Part shown: positions 23,075-32,222 of the stretch, one piece after another
How the letters are laid out: each line of letters begins with the position of its first letter
Numbering within the stretch: position 1 is the first letter of the stretch
DNA from: Lacticaseibacillus yichunensis
Lineage (GTDB): Bacteria; Bacillota; Bacilli; Lactobacillales; Lactobacillaceae
Assembly (NCBI RefSeq): GCF_003946405.1
Contig: NZ_RHOG01000018.1
Coordinates: forward strand, 1 to 49,699
Reading direction: 5' to 3'
Length of the DNA: 49,699 nucleotides
Made by a program: the position numbers and the translations under genes
The notes under the pieces: generated by a model
The model's input: only the letters and a program-made list of their open reading frames with translations
The model's database searches: none
What the model was told of the DNA's origin: nothing

Positions 23075-24670
23075 TCAATCTTCCTTCTTATCTTCCAGCT
23101 TCTTGACCAGGTCATAGCTCACCAGCTTGAAGTCACCGTTATCCGTCTTGTCGATCTCCCCCTTGTACTGGAACGCCTGGATGTGCGTTTGGCCATCCGT
23201 ATAGAAGGTATATGTGACGTTGAAGATCGCCTGCGCCTTATTTTCCGCCAGCGGGTAGATGTGCTTGAAGTCCGTTTCAATACTGGTGCTGTCCAGCCCA
23301 TCGGTTGTCGCGTAACCAGACACCATGGCGACGAGGCTCTTGGCGTACTTGTTGCTGGCGCCATCCGTGAACGAGCCGTACAGCTCTTCTAGCTCGCTGT
23401 CGGCGTCGTCGGGATAATTGGCCAGCGAGTCGCAGTCGTATTCCCAGATCGTCGAGATCAGATCGGCCGCATTGTCGTGGCTGATCACCCCTGGATACGC
23501 GACCTGAAGCTCGTAGCCATCGTTTTCGGCGAGGTTGATCGCGCGCGATTCGACCGTGTTGCCATCTGCCGTGTAGAGCTCGGTCAGCTTCGTGCTGCTG
23601 GTGACTGGAAAATTAGTCAGGCGCAGGTAGCCATCATCGCCGATCGTGCCAATTGGTTTGCCATCGACATGCACCTCGGCCCCCGGATACCCGTCGACCG
23701 TGACGTTGACCGTCTGAATGCTGAGATCCACTTCCGAATTCAGGTTGTTGACCAGATCCGCCGTGGCGCTTGCACTGGCTTTTTGGCCGGAAACCGTCGC
23801 CGTTGACTCGAAGTGGTACTCACCCGGCACCAGCGGCCCGACTTTTTTCCCGTCTTCAGCCTTGCCCGTGAAGCCCACGCCTTTGACCCCTTGCACCGTG
23901 ACCGTCTGCCCCTTTTGATTGGTCTCAACAGTCGGGTACGCGGCCTTGATCTTGAACTTGTAGGCTGGGAAAATCAGTAGCTGCTTGCCCCTTTGGGTGA
24001 AGCTAAAATTCGAACTGCTTGCAGTTTGCAAGTTCGCCGATTTGATCTGTTGCAACAGCTCCTTGTGTGCCTTCAGATAAGCCATCAGCGGCTTGACGGA
24101 GGACTTGGTGAGCTTCAGCGCCGGATCATCGGACGTCAGATAAGCTGCGGTCGTTGCCGCATCGCCTTTGCTCATCGCGGCCATGGCCCGGTCGAGTTGC
24201 TTGTCGCGTGCGTAATAGCTCTTGCCCCAGAGCCCAAAACCGACGCCGGCGATGATCACGACCGCCGCCGCGCCCAGCAGCACCTTGGTTCCCGTTTTCA
24301 GCGGCCGCTTCGGCGCGGCGGCCCCGGCCGTCACCTGCCCGACGCGAGCGGTTTGGCCGCTGCGTGTCTGGCCATTTGCGCTGGTCGCTGCACGGGCAGC
24401 TTGATGCTGAGCCTGCGTGGCCTGCGCCGCAGTGCCCGTCTGTGGATTGCCCGGCTTAGAACGCCCAGTTTGAGCTGCGCCCATGTTTGGCGAAACTGCG
24501 TCTGTTTCGGATGAAGCTGAGTCCTCTTTGGGTGAAGTCGGCCCTGTTTTTGGCGAAGCCGGCATCGTTGCGGCTAAAGCGCGCAAGTCGGCGCCGCAGT
24601 TTGAGCAAAAGTCGGCATCGGCCGGAATCTTGGTCCCACAGTTCGGGCAAAATCGTGTTGCGTTATCCAT
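23075..24670 (-). CDS. zinc-ribbon membrane protein of the TcaA type
   Basis: This 531-residue protein has an N-terminal zinc ribbon (CPNCGTKIPADADFCSNCG), an Ala/Ser/Thr-rich linker, one membrane span (about 130-150) and a large extracellular part of about 380 residues. This order matches TcaA-like proteins, known in staphylococci for envelope stress and teicoplanin response; the extracellular part (DRAMAAMSKGDAATTAAYLTS onward) looks like the TcaA domains with a C-terminal NTF2-like part. The assignment is by architecture. The ribosome site is GGAGGAAAG. It lies 132 bp upstream of the other zinc-ribbon gene without a clear terminator between. Confidence 0.8.
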   Translation of the reverse strand: MDNATRFCPNCGTKIPADADFCSNCGADLRALAATMPASPKTGPTSPKEDSASSETDAVSPNMGAAQTGRSKPGNPQTGTAAQATQAQHQAARAATSANGQTRSGQTARVGQVTAGAAAPKRPLKTGTKVLLGAAAVVIIAGVGFGLWGKSYYARDKQLDRAMAAMSKGDAATTAAYLTSDDPALKLTKSSVKPLMAYLKAHKELLQQIKSANLQTASSSNFSFTQRGKQLLIFPAYKFKIKAAYPTVETNQKGQTVTVQGVKGVGFTGKAEDGKKVGPLVPGEYHFESTATVSGQKASASATADLVNNLNSEVDLSIQTVNVTVDGYPGAEVHVDGKPIGTIGDDGYLRLTNFPVTSSTKLTELYTADGNTVESRAINLAENDGYELQVAYPGVISHDNAADLISTIWEYDCDSLANYPDDADSELEELYGSFTDGASNKYAKSLVAMVSGYATTDGLDSTSIETDFKHIYPLAENKAQAIFNVTYTFYTDGQTHIQAFQYKGEIDKTDNGDFKLVSYDLVKKLEDKKED

Positions 24671-24861
24671 TATCTTTCCTCCAACAATCTATGTATCGGG
24701 CAAATCACTTTCTCGACGTGGTGTAACCCACACCCGCACACCCTCCGACTGCCTATCCAATCATTAAGAAATTGATAAGGCACATCCCGTTCATTATGAG
24801 GCAGGCCCCTGGGCGCGTCAATATAACGGCCGGCATACAACTTGCGTATCTGCAAACTGGC

Positions 24862-24906
24862 AAAAAAAGTCGCCCACCGAAGTATGGCGCACTTCAGTAG
24901 ACGACT
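24862..24906 (-). terminator. intrinsic terminator of the ysxC-mazG pair
   Basis: Read on the minus strand, AGTCG...CTGAAGT pairs with ACTTCGG...CGACT around GCGCCAT, followed by seven T. It lies 6 bp past the MazG-like stop. Nothing else is seen in the gap 24671-24861. Confidence 0.85.
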
Positions 24907-24911
24907 CTTGA

Positions 24912-25202
24912 TCAACGTTTTTGTTGTGGGTAGCGCGCTTTGAGAGTTGCCAAGTTGGCCTTCGCCACATCGTCAAACGGGATATCGGCCCACAGCGCGA
25001 TCTGGGACAGGTACCACAGCACATCCCCCATGCGATCCATCAAGGCATCGCGGTCGAGGTCTTGCCCCTGGAACGTGTACTTTTGCACCAGGTCGATCAG
25101 CTGGCCGGAGTCGCTGGCAAGCCCGAGCGATAAATTGGTCAGCACATGCTCATTGCCGGCCAGTGTCTTGTTGGCCTGCTGCTGATAGTCATTGAGATCC
25201 AT
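24912..25202 (-). CDS. MazG-like nucleotide pyrophosphohydrolase
   Basis: This 96-residue all-helical protein resembles MazG-type NTP pyrophosphohydrolases, which clear non-canonical or excess nucleotides. LGLASDSGQLIDLVQKY and MGDVLWYLSQIALWADI correspond to the metal-binding helices. The usual ExxE of the first helix reads SDSGQ here, so activity is uncertain, while GDVLWYL is intact. Its ATG overlaps the ysxC stop (TAATG), so translation is coupled. Confidence 0.8.
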   Translation of the reverse strand: MDLNDYQQQANKTLAGNEHVLTNLSLGLASDSGQLIDLVQKYTFQGQDLDRDALMDRMGDVLWYLSQIALWADIPFDDVAKANLATLKARYPQQKR

Positions 25203-25801
25203 TACTTTTCCCCTCCGATCTCGGCTGTGGCCTCAAGCCACTGCCACACCGCATCTTTGCCTTCGCCAGTGGTGGCGGAAAATAGCACCAGGTGATCCGT
25301 CTGGTTGAGGTCGAGCCCCTGCTTCACCATCTTGATCACGGCGTTTTGCTTCGCGCGCGAGGTCTTATCGATCTTCGTCGCAACCACGAGCACCGGCAGA
25401 TGAAAATACTTGAGATACTGATACATCGAGACATCATCCGCCGAGGGTTCGTGGCGCGCGTCGACCATTTGGACCACGCCACGCAGCTGCTTGCGGGAAG
25501 TCAGGTAGGCTTCGATCATCGCGGCGAATTTTGCCCGGTCAGACTTGGACACTTTTGCGTAACCATACCCTGGCACATCGACAAAATAGAGCTCTTCTTC
25601 AACATTATAAAAATTCAGCGTCTGCGTTTTGCCCGGCACACTGGAGGTCCGGGCCAAACTTTTGCGGTCGATGAGGCGGTTGAGCAGCGACGACTTGCCG
25701 ACATTACTGCGCCCGACGAATGCCACTTCGGGATAACCGGTGGCGGGATACTGACTTTCCGCAACGGCTGAGATTGTCAGCGAGACTTGATTAACTTTCA
25801 C
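25202..25801 (-). CDS. ysxC: ribosome biogenesis GTP-binding protein YsxC/EngB
   Basis: This 199-residue TrmE-Era-like GTPase is needed for 50S subunit maturation. It has G1 GRSNVGKSS, G2 with TSSVPGKTQT, G3 DVPGYG, G4 ATKID and G5 SATTGEG. The start is a GTG 6 nt after AAGGAGGA at 25801; an upstream ATG adds 19 unrelated residues. It follows clpX as in most lactobacilli, separated by the clpX terminator and about 200 bp. Confidence 0.96.
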   Translation of the reverse strand: MKVNQVSLTISAVAESQYPATGYPEVAFVGRSNVGKSSLLNRLIDRKSLARTSSVPGKTQTLNFYNVEEELYFVDVPGYGYAKVSKSDRAKFAAMIEAYLTSRKQLRGVVQMVDARHEPSADDVSMYQYLKYFHLPVLVVATKIDKTSRAKQNAVIKMVKQGLDLNQTDHLVLFSATTGEGKDAVWQWLEATAEIGGEK

Positions 25802-25956
25802 GGGACTCCTCCTTCTGGCTGACGCTCGGCGCCAGTCGGTACTCAACCAGTTTAGCATAGAAACTCGCCGGCGCGGAAAAACATGGGCGCGCGTCGTCGT
25901 TCAAGGCGAAAAATCGTTGGCGGGTCCCCACTTTGGGTGGAAAATATTTTCGAATC

Positions 25957-25989
25957 AAAAAAACCCCACATCAGTCATTCGATGTGGGG
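25957..25989 (-). terminator. intrinsic terminator of clpX
   Basis: CCCCACATC pairs perfectly with GATGTGGGG, loop AGTCATTC; seven T follow on the minus strand, 15 bp past the clpX stop. Confidence 0.95.
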
Positions 25990-26003
25990 TCCAGTGTGCG
26001 GGA

Positions 26004-27260
26004 TCAGGAAGCTTTGCGTTCGCCCTTGCGGATGAGCTCCGGTTCGCCGGTGCCGTCAACCGCCGCCTTGGTGACGATGGCTTTGGTGACATCCGGTTCG
26101 CTCGGCAAGTTGAACATCATGTCCTGCATCACCGCTTCGATGATCGAGCGCAGGCCACGGGCGCCGGTGTCACGCTCGATCGCCTGATGGGCAATGGCGT
26201 GCAGCGCTTCTGGCGTGAATTCCAGCTCAGTGTCATCCAGCGCGAGCAATTTTTGATACTGCTTGACTAACGCGTTCTTCGGTTCGGTCAAAATACGGAC
26301 CAGGTCATCCTCAGTCAGTTTTTCGAGGGCAGCTAAGATTGGAATCCGACCGATGAATTCAGGAATGATCCCGAATTTCATTAAGTCTTCCGGAATGATC
26401 TGTTGCATCAGGCTACCCTTGTCTTCGGCATGGGCGTTGGTGTTGGCGCCAAAGCCGATCGTCTTTTCGCCGATACGGTTCTTGACGATGCCTTCGATGC
26501 CATCAAACGCACCGCCGACGATGAACAAGATGTTGGTGGTGTCGATCTGGATGAATTCCTGCTGGGGATGCTTGCGGCCTCCCTGCGGCGGAACATTGGC
26601 AATCGTGCCTTCCAAGATCTTGAGGAGCGCCTGCTGAACACCTTCGCCGGAAACATCCCGCGTGATCGAGACATTTTCGGACTTCTTAGCGATCTTGTCG
26701 ATCTCGTCGATGTAGACGATGCCTTTTTCGGCGCGCTCAACATCGTAGTCCGCATTTTGCAGCAGCTTCAGCAAAATATTTTCCACGTCTTCGCCCACGT
26801 AGCCGGCTTCGGTCAAGGTCGTCGCATCCGCGATCGCAAATGGCACGTTCAGGATCCGCGCGAGGCTTTGCGCCAGGAACGTTTTCCCTGAACCGGTCGG
26901 GCCAATAAGGGCGATGTTACTCTTTTGCAACTCAGTGTCGCCTTCGTCTGCCACTTCCATCTGGTTCACGCGCTTATAATGATTGTACACGGCAACGGCC
27001 AGCGCTTTTTTCGCGGCGTCCTGGCCGATCACATAGTCGTTCAAGACCTTCAAGATCTCAGCCGGCTTTGGCACTTCGAGCAGGTTCTGCGCCGCATCTT
27101 CTTTGAATTCTTCATCAATGATCTGTTTGCACAGATCGATGCATTCATTGCAAATATATACGCCAGGGCCAGCAACGATCTTCTTCACCTGATCTTGCGA
27201 CTTGCCGCAAAACGAGCAGGTCACAGGCCCGGTGGTTTCAACGTTGTCAAACATAGTCAT
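26004..27260 (-). CDS. clpX: ATP-dependent Clp protease ATP-binding subunit ClpX
   Basis: This 418-residue AAA+ unfoldase feeds substrates to ClpP. The N-terminal zinc-binding domain has CSFCGK and CNECIDLC. Walker A is GPTGSGKT, Walker [11 protein letters not shown], the pore loop region has GYVGEDVE, the IGF-type ClpP-binding loop reads KTIGFGANT and sensor 2 is RGLRSIIE. The start at 27260 (MTMFDN) follows AAAGGG; the ATG six bases on is also possible. In most lactobacilli tig lies directly upstream; here a P-type ATPase gene and two palindromic elements intervene. Confidence 0.98.
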   Translation of the reverse strand: MTMFDNVETTGPVTCSFCGKSQDQVKKIVAGPGVYICNECIDLCKQIIDEEFKEDAAQNLLEVPKPAEILKVLNDYVIGQDAAKKALAVAVYNHYKRVNQMEVADEGDTELQKSNIALIGPTGSGKTFLAQSLARILNVPFAIADATTLTEAGYVGEDVENILLKLLQNADYDVERAEKGIVYIDEIDKIAKKSENVSITRDVSGEGVQQALLKILEGTIANVPPQGGRKHPQQEFIQIDTTNILFIVGGAFDGIEGIVKNRIGEKTIGFGANTNAHAEDKGSLMQQIIPEDLMKFGIIPEFIGRIPILAALEKLTEDDLVRILTEPKNALVKQYQKLLALDDTELEFTPEALHAIAHQAIERDTGARGLRSIIEAVMQDMMFNLPSEPDVTKAIVTKAAVDGTGEPELIRKGERKAS

Positions 27261-27391
27261 TTCAACCCTTTCTTGATGCTTCAATCATACCAAACGTGTC
27301 AAGGTCTGCATAGCTGACCGAACTATGGTACCACACAAATTTTCGGATGCAATATTGGGTTGAGTTAGAAAAAAAGAAAGCGAAAGCGCCC

Positions 27392-27539
27392 GGGTGGGCT
27401 TCGGCCGAAAATTGGCTGGAACGTTCCCAGGCAACTTTAAGCCCGCCAAGTTCGCGGTCTTAAAGCTTGCCTTCGGTGTAGGCGGCACAGCCGCCAACAC
27501 CGACGAGGGGGCTGAGCCATTTTCGGCCGAAGCCCACCC
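27392..27539. repeat. branched palindromic element of 148 bp
   Basis: An outer inverted repeat (GGGTGGGCTTCGGCCGAAAA, then TTGGCT, at 27392-27417; its complement at 27515-27539) closes three inner hairpins. These are the palindrome GGAACGTTCC (27418-27427), a hairpin AGGCAA-C-TTTAAG.../...CTTAAAG-C-TTGCCT (27429-27472) and a hairpin GGTGT-A-GGCGGC/GCCGCC-A-ACACC (27475-27501). No ORF is credible. It fills most of the 520-bp gap upstream of clpX and could be a miniature mobile element, a cruciform-forming repeat or a structured RNA. Confidence 0.8.
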
Positions 27540-27692
27540 TACATCCAGCACTCAAGCCTCGAGTTGGCATCGAAAAATTGATGGTACCCTTTTCGGTCAG
27601 CTATACGGACACTGACAACTTTGGTCGATTTTGATCCGCTTTGCCAAGAGCCCAGAAGCCTCCATGTCCAGGCTGAAACTCCTCCCGAGCAC

Positions 27693-27731
27693 AAAAACAC
27701 GCTGCGATCACCGTTTCCTCGCAGCGTGTTT
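27693..27731 (-). terminator. intrinsic terminator of the P-type ATPase gene
   Basis: AAACACGCTGCGA pairs perfectly with TCGCAGCGTGTTT, loop TCACCGTTTCC, and a T-rich tail follows on the minus strand. It lies 52 bp past the ATPase stop. Confidence 0.9.
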
Positions 27732-27782
27732 CTTCTATTGGAATAGACTTCTTTCCAGCTGGTGAAAAATTGCCATGTTACC

Positions 27783-30437
27783 CTACCCAATTTCACTCTC
27801 GTCCATCTGCCACGCCGGCCCCGCTGTTTTCTTTAGTTGCCAGCGTTTGAAAGTTTCGACGATCACTGCCGGTACCCAGACTAGGGCGCCGACGATCAGC
27901 CATTGCGGGACAGTCAGGGCAACTAGGCCGAAGACGTTGGCCAATGCTGGGGTCAGGCCGATCGTCACGAGGACCGCAATCAGGATCATGATCGTCCTTG
28001 TCAGCCATGGGTTGGCGGTGAGGCTGGCCAGAGTGAGCGGCTGGCGTTCTTTGATTGGGTATACGTCCAGCATCGATCCGATGGTGAGAAGGAAAAATAG
28101 CATCGTCATGCCCACCGCTGGCACGTTGGCACTCAAGGCGAAGCGGCCCAGGGCATAGGTGCCGAGAATCAGGCTCATGTAGGTGCCGGCCCGCACTGCG
28201 ACGCGTTGGCCGAGGCCGTATGCCCAGATGCTGGCGTCTCTTGCCAGCGGCGGAAAGGCCATGATACCGCGCTCGCCTGGTTCGCGGCTGAGAAAGAGGC
28301 CCGGGATTCCGTCTGCGATGATGTTGACGATCAATAGTTGTTCTGGCGACATGATGGCACCCCAGCCGAGTAGCACCGCCGCGACCATCGTCAGAATCTG
28401 CGCGAAGTTGACGGAGACCAGGAATTCGACCGCTTTTAAAATGTTTTGATAAACGACACGGCCTTGGCGCACGGCGCTGATGATCGTGGCAAAATTATCA
28501 TCCGTTAAGATCATGTCGGCCGCTTGCTTGGCGACCTCGGTACCCGTGATGCCCATTGCGACGCCGACATCCGCCTGTCGCAAGGCCGGCGCGTCGTTGA
28601 CCCCGTCGCCTGTCATCGCGACCACCTCGCCGCGGGTCTGCCAAGTCTTCACGATGCGCAATTTATCCGCAGGGGTCGTGCGGGCAAAAACGCGGATGTC
28701 ATCGATCACCTCGGCGAAGGCGTCATCGTCTAATTGCGCGAGCTCCCCGCCTGTCATCACCTTGTCGCCCGGATGTAAGATTCCAATCTGTGTCGCGATC
28801 GCCGTGGCCGTTGCCGGATGGTCGCCAGTGATCATCACGGGCCGAATGCCGGCGCGTTGTGCTTCCTGGATCGCCGCCGGGACTTCGGGCCGCGCCGGGT
28901 CCATGATGCCAAATAACCCGAGAAAGTCGAGGTCAGCCAGCGCCGTCGCCCAATCCGCGCCCGGTTTTTCCTTAAAATGATGGACGCCGGCCGCTAGTAC
29001 TCGCAATCCCTCTTGGGCAAAATCGTCGTTCATTCGCTGCAGGGCGCGGGGCGTGACGTCTCGAAAATGCAGGCGATCGACCGCGCCTTTGACGATGGCA
29101 AAATACTGCCCGGACGCATTTCGGTGGAGCGTCGCCATGGTCTTCTTGTGGGAGTCAAACGGATCTTCCGCCAGCCGCGGGGCGTCTTGCGCGACCGCAT
29201 CGCGAGTCACCTCGTGGTCAGCTGCCAGCCGCACCAAGGCCTGTTCGGTGGAATCGCCGACTGCGGCCTGACCGTCCGTGGCCAGGGTCGCGTTGGTCGC
29301 AAGCAGCACCTGCCGCACATTTGCCAGCGCCTCCTCCGTCAAAGGCGCATCCTGACCGACTGCTTGCGGCGCCTCGTGGCCATCCCAGTAGCGAACCACG
29401 GTCATCTGATTTTGCGTCAGCGTGCCTGTTTTGTCCGAGGCGATGACGGTCACGTTGCCGATCGTCTCCACGGCGGTCACGCGCCGGATGATCGCGTGGC
29501 GCTTGGCCATCTGCTGGACGCCATACGTAAGCGCCAGCGTGACGATCACCGGCAGGGTCTCTGGCACTGCGGCAATCGCGAGGCTGACGCCGACCATTAA
29601 GCTGTCGACCAAGGTTTCGTTGTGCAGGAGCGTCGACAGCAGAATCGTGACCACCCCGCCCGCGACCGCGAAAAGAGACAGCCGCTTTACCAACACGTTG
29701 AGCCGCTGATCGAGCAGCGTCTGGCCGCGCTGGGTGCGGTTGATCATGCCCGCGATTTTGCCCAGCGCCGTCTGCATGCCGGTCGCGATCACCAACGCCT
29801 GCATCCGGCCTTGAGTGATCGCCGTGCCGGAAAACACGATGTTGCCGGCTTCTTCAAGCCGCTCGACCGGCTCGCTGGTGGCCGATTTCACGACGGCCGC
29901 GCTTTCGCCAGTCAAAATGGATTCGTTGACCACTAATTCGCCGGCGCCGATCAATCGGGCATCCGCCGGGACGATATCGCCGGGCACTAGCTGAATCAGA
30001 TCGCCGGGCACCAAATCGGTCGTCGAAATGGGCTGCGTTTGACCTTCACGAATAACAGTAACTGTGTGGTCGCTCATCGCTTGGAGGCTCGCGATCGCTT
30101 TTTCCGCGCGGCCCTCCTGGAAAAGCGAGATGCCGACGTTCAGCACAATGATCGCGGCGAGGATAAAGACCTTGGTCCAGTCACTGTCAGTCGTCAGGGC
30201 TAAATAAGTCGAGACCGCGACAGCAAAAATCAATATTAAACTGGTAATATCTTGGAGATGCCCGATGATGCGTCGCCAAAGCGGGATCTTCGGGGCGGCG
30301 GCCAGCGCGTTCTCGCCATACTGCACGCGGGCCGCGTGAAGCTGGGCGGTCGTGAGCCCTGTGGTTTGGTTCGTGGTGAGCTTTTCCGCCAAGGCGGCTG
30401 CGCTCATCTGTGTCAAATCGGATGGGCGGTTTGGCAT
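27783..30437 (-). CDS. P-type cation-transporting ATPase (P2-type, Ca2+-ATPase-like)
   Basis: This 884-residue pump has an N-terminal cation-ATPase domain with LTTAQLHAARVQYGENAL, the actuator motif LTGES, phosphorylation site DKTGTLTQNQM, the nucleotide-binding domain with KGA, the hinge MTGDGVNDAPALR and about ten membrane spans. The M4 motif reads VPETLPV, near the PEGLP of Ca2+/Mn2+ pumps, so calcium or another divalent or monovalent cation is plausible. The start at 30437 follows AGAGGAAT. A likely promoter is TTGGTG-17-TGTTAT on the minus strand. The gene sits between tig and clpX with palindromic elements on both sides. Confidence 0.93.
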   Translation of the reverse strand: MPNRPSDLTQMSAAALAEKLTTNQTTGLTTAQLHAARVQYGENALAAAPKIPLWRRIIGHLQDITSLILIFAVAVSTYLALTTDSDWTKVFILAAIIVLNVGISLFQEGRAEKAIASLQAMSDHTVTVIREGQTQPISTTDLVPGDLIQLVPGDIVPADARLIGAGELVVNESILTGESAAVVKSATSEPVERLEEAGNIVFSGTAITQGRMQALVIATGMQTALGKIAGMINRTQRGQTLLDQRLNVLVKRLSLFAVAGGVVTILLSTLLHNETLVDSLMVGVSLAIAAVPETLPVIVTLALTYGVQQMAKRHAIIRRVTAVETIGNVTVIASDKTGTLTQNQMTVVRYWDGHEAPQAVGQDAPLTEEALANVRQVLLATNATLATDGQAAVGDSTEQALVRLAADHEVTRDAVAQDAPRLAEDPFDSHKKTMATLHRNASGQYFAIVKGAVDRLHFRDVTPRALQRMNDDFAQEGLRVLAAGVHHFKEKPGADWATALADLDFLGLFGIMDPARPEVPAAIQEAQRAGIRPVMITGDHPATATAIATQIGILHPGDKVMTGGELAQLDDDAFAEVIDDIRVFARTTPADKLRIVKTWQTRGEVVAMTGDGVNDAPALRQADVGVAMGITGTEVAKQAADMILTDDNFATIISAVRQGRVVYQNILKAVEFLVSVNFAQILTMVAAVLLGWGAIMSPEQLLIVNIIADGIPGLFLSREPGERGIMAFPPLARDASIWAYGLGQRVAVRAGTYMSLILGTYALGRFALSANVPAVGMTMLFFLLTIGSMLDVYPIKERQPLTLASLTANPWLTRTIMILIAVLVTIGLTPALANVFGLVALTVPQWLIVGALVWVPAVIVETFKRWQLKKTAGPAWQMDESEIG

Positions 30438-30554
30438 CGAATCATTCCTCTCAAAATTCAATTGTGTCATGTCTATAATTAATGATAACAAATACTTTTT
30501 AATGTGTCACCAATGCGGATCAAAGCTAAATGCTTGTGAAAACAAGTCAGAGCG

Positions 30555-30647
30555 GGCATTCAGGCCGGATGCGGGGGTATTACTTGAACCGGTTAAATTG
30601 ATCGACGAGCTCTGTGCCGCGCGCAGTTGGGCTCAGACCTGAATGCC
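30555..30647. repeat. inverted repeat upstream of the P-type ATPase gene
   Basis: GGCATTCAGG (30555-30564) is repeated perfectly inverted as CCTGAATGCC (30638-30647), with GC pairs continuing after a bulge. A smaller GAGC.../...GCTC hairpin lies inside. It occupies the 230-bp gap between tig and the ATPase gene. No ORF is seen. Confidence 0.55.
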
Positions 30648-30663
30648 GCGCTTCGCACCCGAC

Positions 30664-30698
30664 AAAAAAACCGCCTCTGTCCGAAAACAGAGACGGTT
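30664..30698 (-). terminator. intrinsic terminator of tig
   Basis: AACCGCCTCTGT pairs with ACAGAGACGGTT with one mismatch, loop CCGAAA, then seven T on the minus strand, 17 bp past the tig stop. Confidence 0.95.
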
Positions 30699-30714
30699 CC
30701 TTGCGCGTCAAGAA

Positions 30715-32040
30715 TTACTTCTCTTCTGCGTCTTCTTTTTTGTCATCAGCCTTTGGTTCAACTTCCTTGACGCTGTCGGTGATGATCTTGATGGCATCCT
30801 TGACGCCGATATCATGCTTGAGCATGTCTTCGGTCAGCGCCTTGCGAACGGCATCTTCGCTCATGTTGTACTCACTGGCGAGGTCCTTGATCTCGGCGTT
30901 GACTTGCTCGTCCGTTGCTTCGATCTTTTCGTTTGCAACGATGGCTTCCAGAACAAGGGAAGTCTTAACGCGGCTTTCAGCGTCAGCAGTGAACTGCTTC
31001 TTCAGATCGTCTTCGGTGGTGCCGGTCAGCTGGTAGTACATCTGCGGGTTGATGCCCTGACGCTGCATGTTGCCCAGGTACTGGTCGAGCTGGTTGTGAA
31101 CTTCCGTGTCGATCATGGCTTGCGGGATCTCTTCGATCGTCGCGTTATCAACGGCTTCGCTGATGGCCTGTTCCTGGATCGCGTCGTCGGCGGCGTCATC
31201 CTTCTTTTGCTGAAGTTCGGACTTGACCTTGATCTTCAATTCTTCCAAGGTATCAACGTCTTCGTCGAGATCCTTGGCAAAATCATCATCAAGTGCAGGC
31301 AGCTGCTTTTCCTTGACTTCATGGATGGTGACTTGGAATTCGGCATCCTTGCCCTTGAGCTCTTCTGCCTGATAGTTTTCAGGGAAGGTCACTTTGACAA
31401 GGACATCTTCACCGGCTTTGTGACCAACGAGTTGGTCTTCAAAGCCAGGAATGAAGGAGTTCGAGCCCAGTTCAAGCGAGTAGTTCTTCGCAGAGCCGCC
31501 ATCGAATTCCTTACCGTCAGACGTGCCGACATAATCGATCGTCACGGTGTCGCCATTTTCAGCTGGGGTGTCGTCTTTGACAACCAATTCAGCCTGTGCT
31601 TCGCGGCGCTTGTCGAGTTCGCTTGCGACCTCGTCGTCGGAAACTTCGCGGTCTGGCTTATCAACAGTCAGGCCCTTGTAGTCGCCAAGTGTGACATCCG
31701 GCTTAACGGTGACCGTCGCCTTGATGACCCATGGCTTGTCTTCATCCATCGATTCAACATCAACAGACGGCTGGTCAACAGGATCGATTCCTGTTTCAGT
31801 GACTGCTGCGTCGTATGCGTCTGGCAAAACGATGTTCAGTGCGTCTTCATACAAGGCGGCTTCGCCATACATCCGGTCGAAAATCGTGCGGGAAACGTGG
31901 CCCTTTCGGAAGCCAGGGACGTTCAGCGTCTTCTTTACCCGGGTGAACGCCTTGTCCAGCCCTTCCTTGATCTTATCCTGTGCGATTTCAAAGGTCAGCG
32001 CACCAGTTGTTGCGCCTTGTTTTTCCCATTTTGCAGCCAT
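30715..32040 (-). CDS. tig: trigger factor
   Basis: This 441-residue ribosome-bound chaperone has an N-terminal ribosome-binding domain (signature [17 protein letters not shown] at about 44-60), a FKBP-like peptidyl-prolyl isomerase domain (about 160-245: [19 protein letters not shown]) and a helical C-terminal chaperone domain ending in an acidic/Lys tail. The length is normal. The ribosome site GGAGGT precedes the ATG. The codons look highly biased, as expected for an abundant protein. Confidence 0.98.
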   Translation of the reverse strand: MAAKWEKQGATTGALTFEIAQDKIKEGLDKAFTRVKKTLNVPGFRKGHVSRTIFDRMYGEAALYEDALNIVLPDAYDAAVTETGIDPVDQPSVDVESMDEDKPWVIKATVTVKPDVTLGDYKGLTVDKPDREVSDDEVASELDKRREAQAELVVKDDTPAENGDTVTIDYVGTSDGKEFDGGSAKNYSLELGSNSFIPGFEDQLVGHKAGEDVLVKVTFPENYQAEELKGKDAEFQVTIHEVKEKQLPALDDDFAKDLDEDVDTLEELKIKVKSELQQKKDDAADDAIQEQAISEAVDNATIEEIPQAMIDTEVHNQLDQYLGNMQRQGINPQMYYQLTGTTEDDLKKQFTADAESRVKTSLVLEAIVANEKIEATDEQVNAEIKDLASEYNMSEDAVRKALTEDMLKHDIGVKDAIKIITDSVKEVEPKADDKKEDAEEK

Positions 32041-32087
32041 GCTGTACCTCCGCCATTATTCTAATTATTCGTATTGCATACCTTGAT

Positions 32088-32116
32088 ATGATACCCGACT
32101 CTACCACGTTTGTAAA
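32088..32116 (-). promoter_or_regulatory. promoter of tig
   Basis: On the minus strand TTTACA (32116-32111), a 17-bp spacer and TATCAT (32093-32088), about 48 bp upstream of the start codon. Confidence 0.65.
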
Positions 32117-32222
32117 CGAAATTAGGGTGGGACAGCATTAGTACCAACGTTTTCCAGGGAAAAACACAAACCGCAAACCCGTTTCTTCTATTATAAAGGC
32201 GCACAGTTCAGTCGACAGCCGG

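Noticed and set aside
27418-27427. LexA box in GGAACGTTCC
   Set aside because: The half-sites abut without the four-base spacer required by the Gram-positive SOS box.
27285-27551. Short ORFs on both strands across the branched palindromic element
   Set aside because: They read through hairpin arms without ribosome sites; the palindromic structure explains the open frames better.
30643-32064. 473-codon forward frame antisense to tig
   Set aside because: It arises from strong codon bias of tig; it starts inside the tig terminator region and resembles no protein family.
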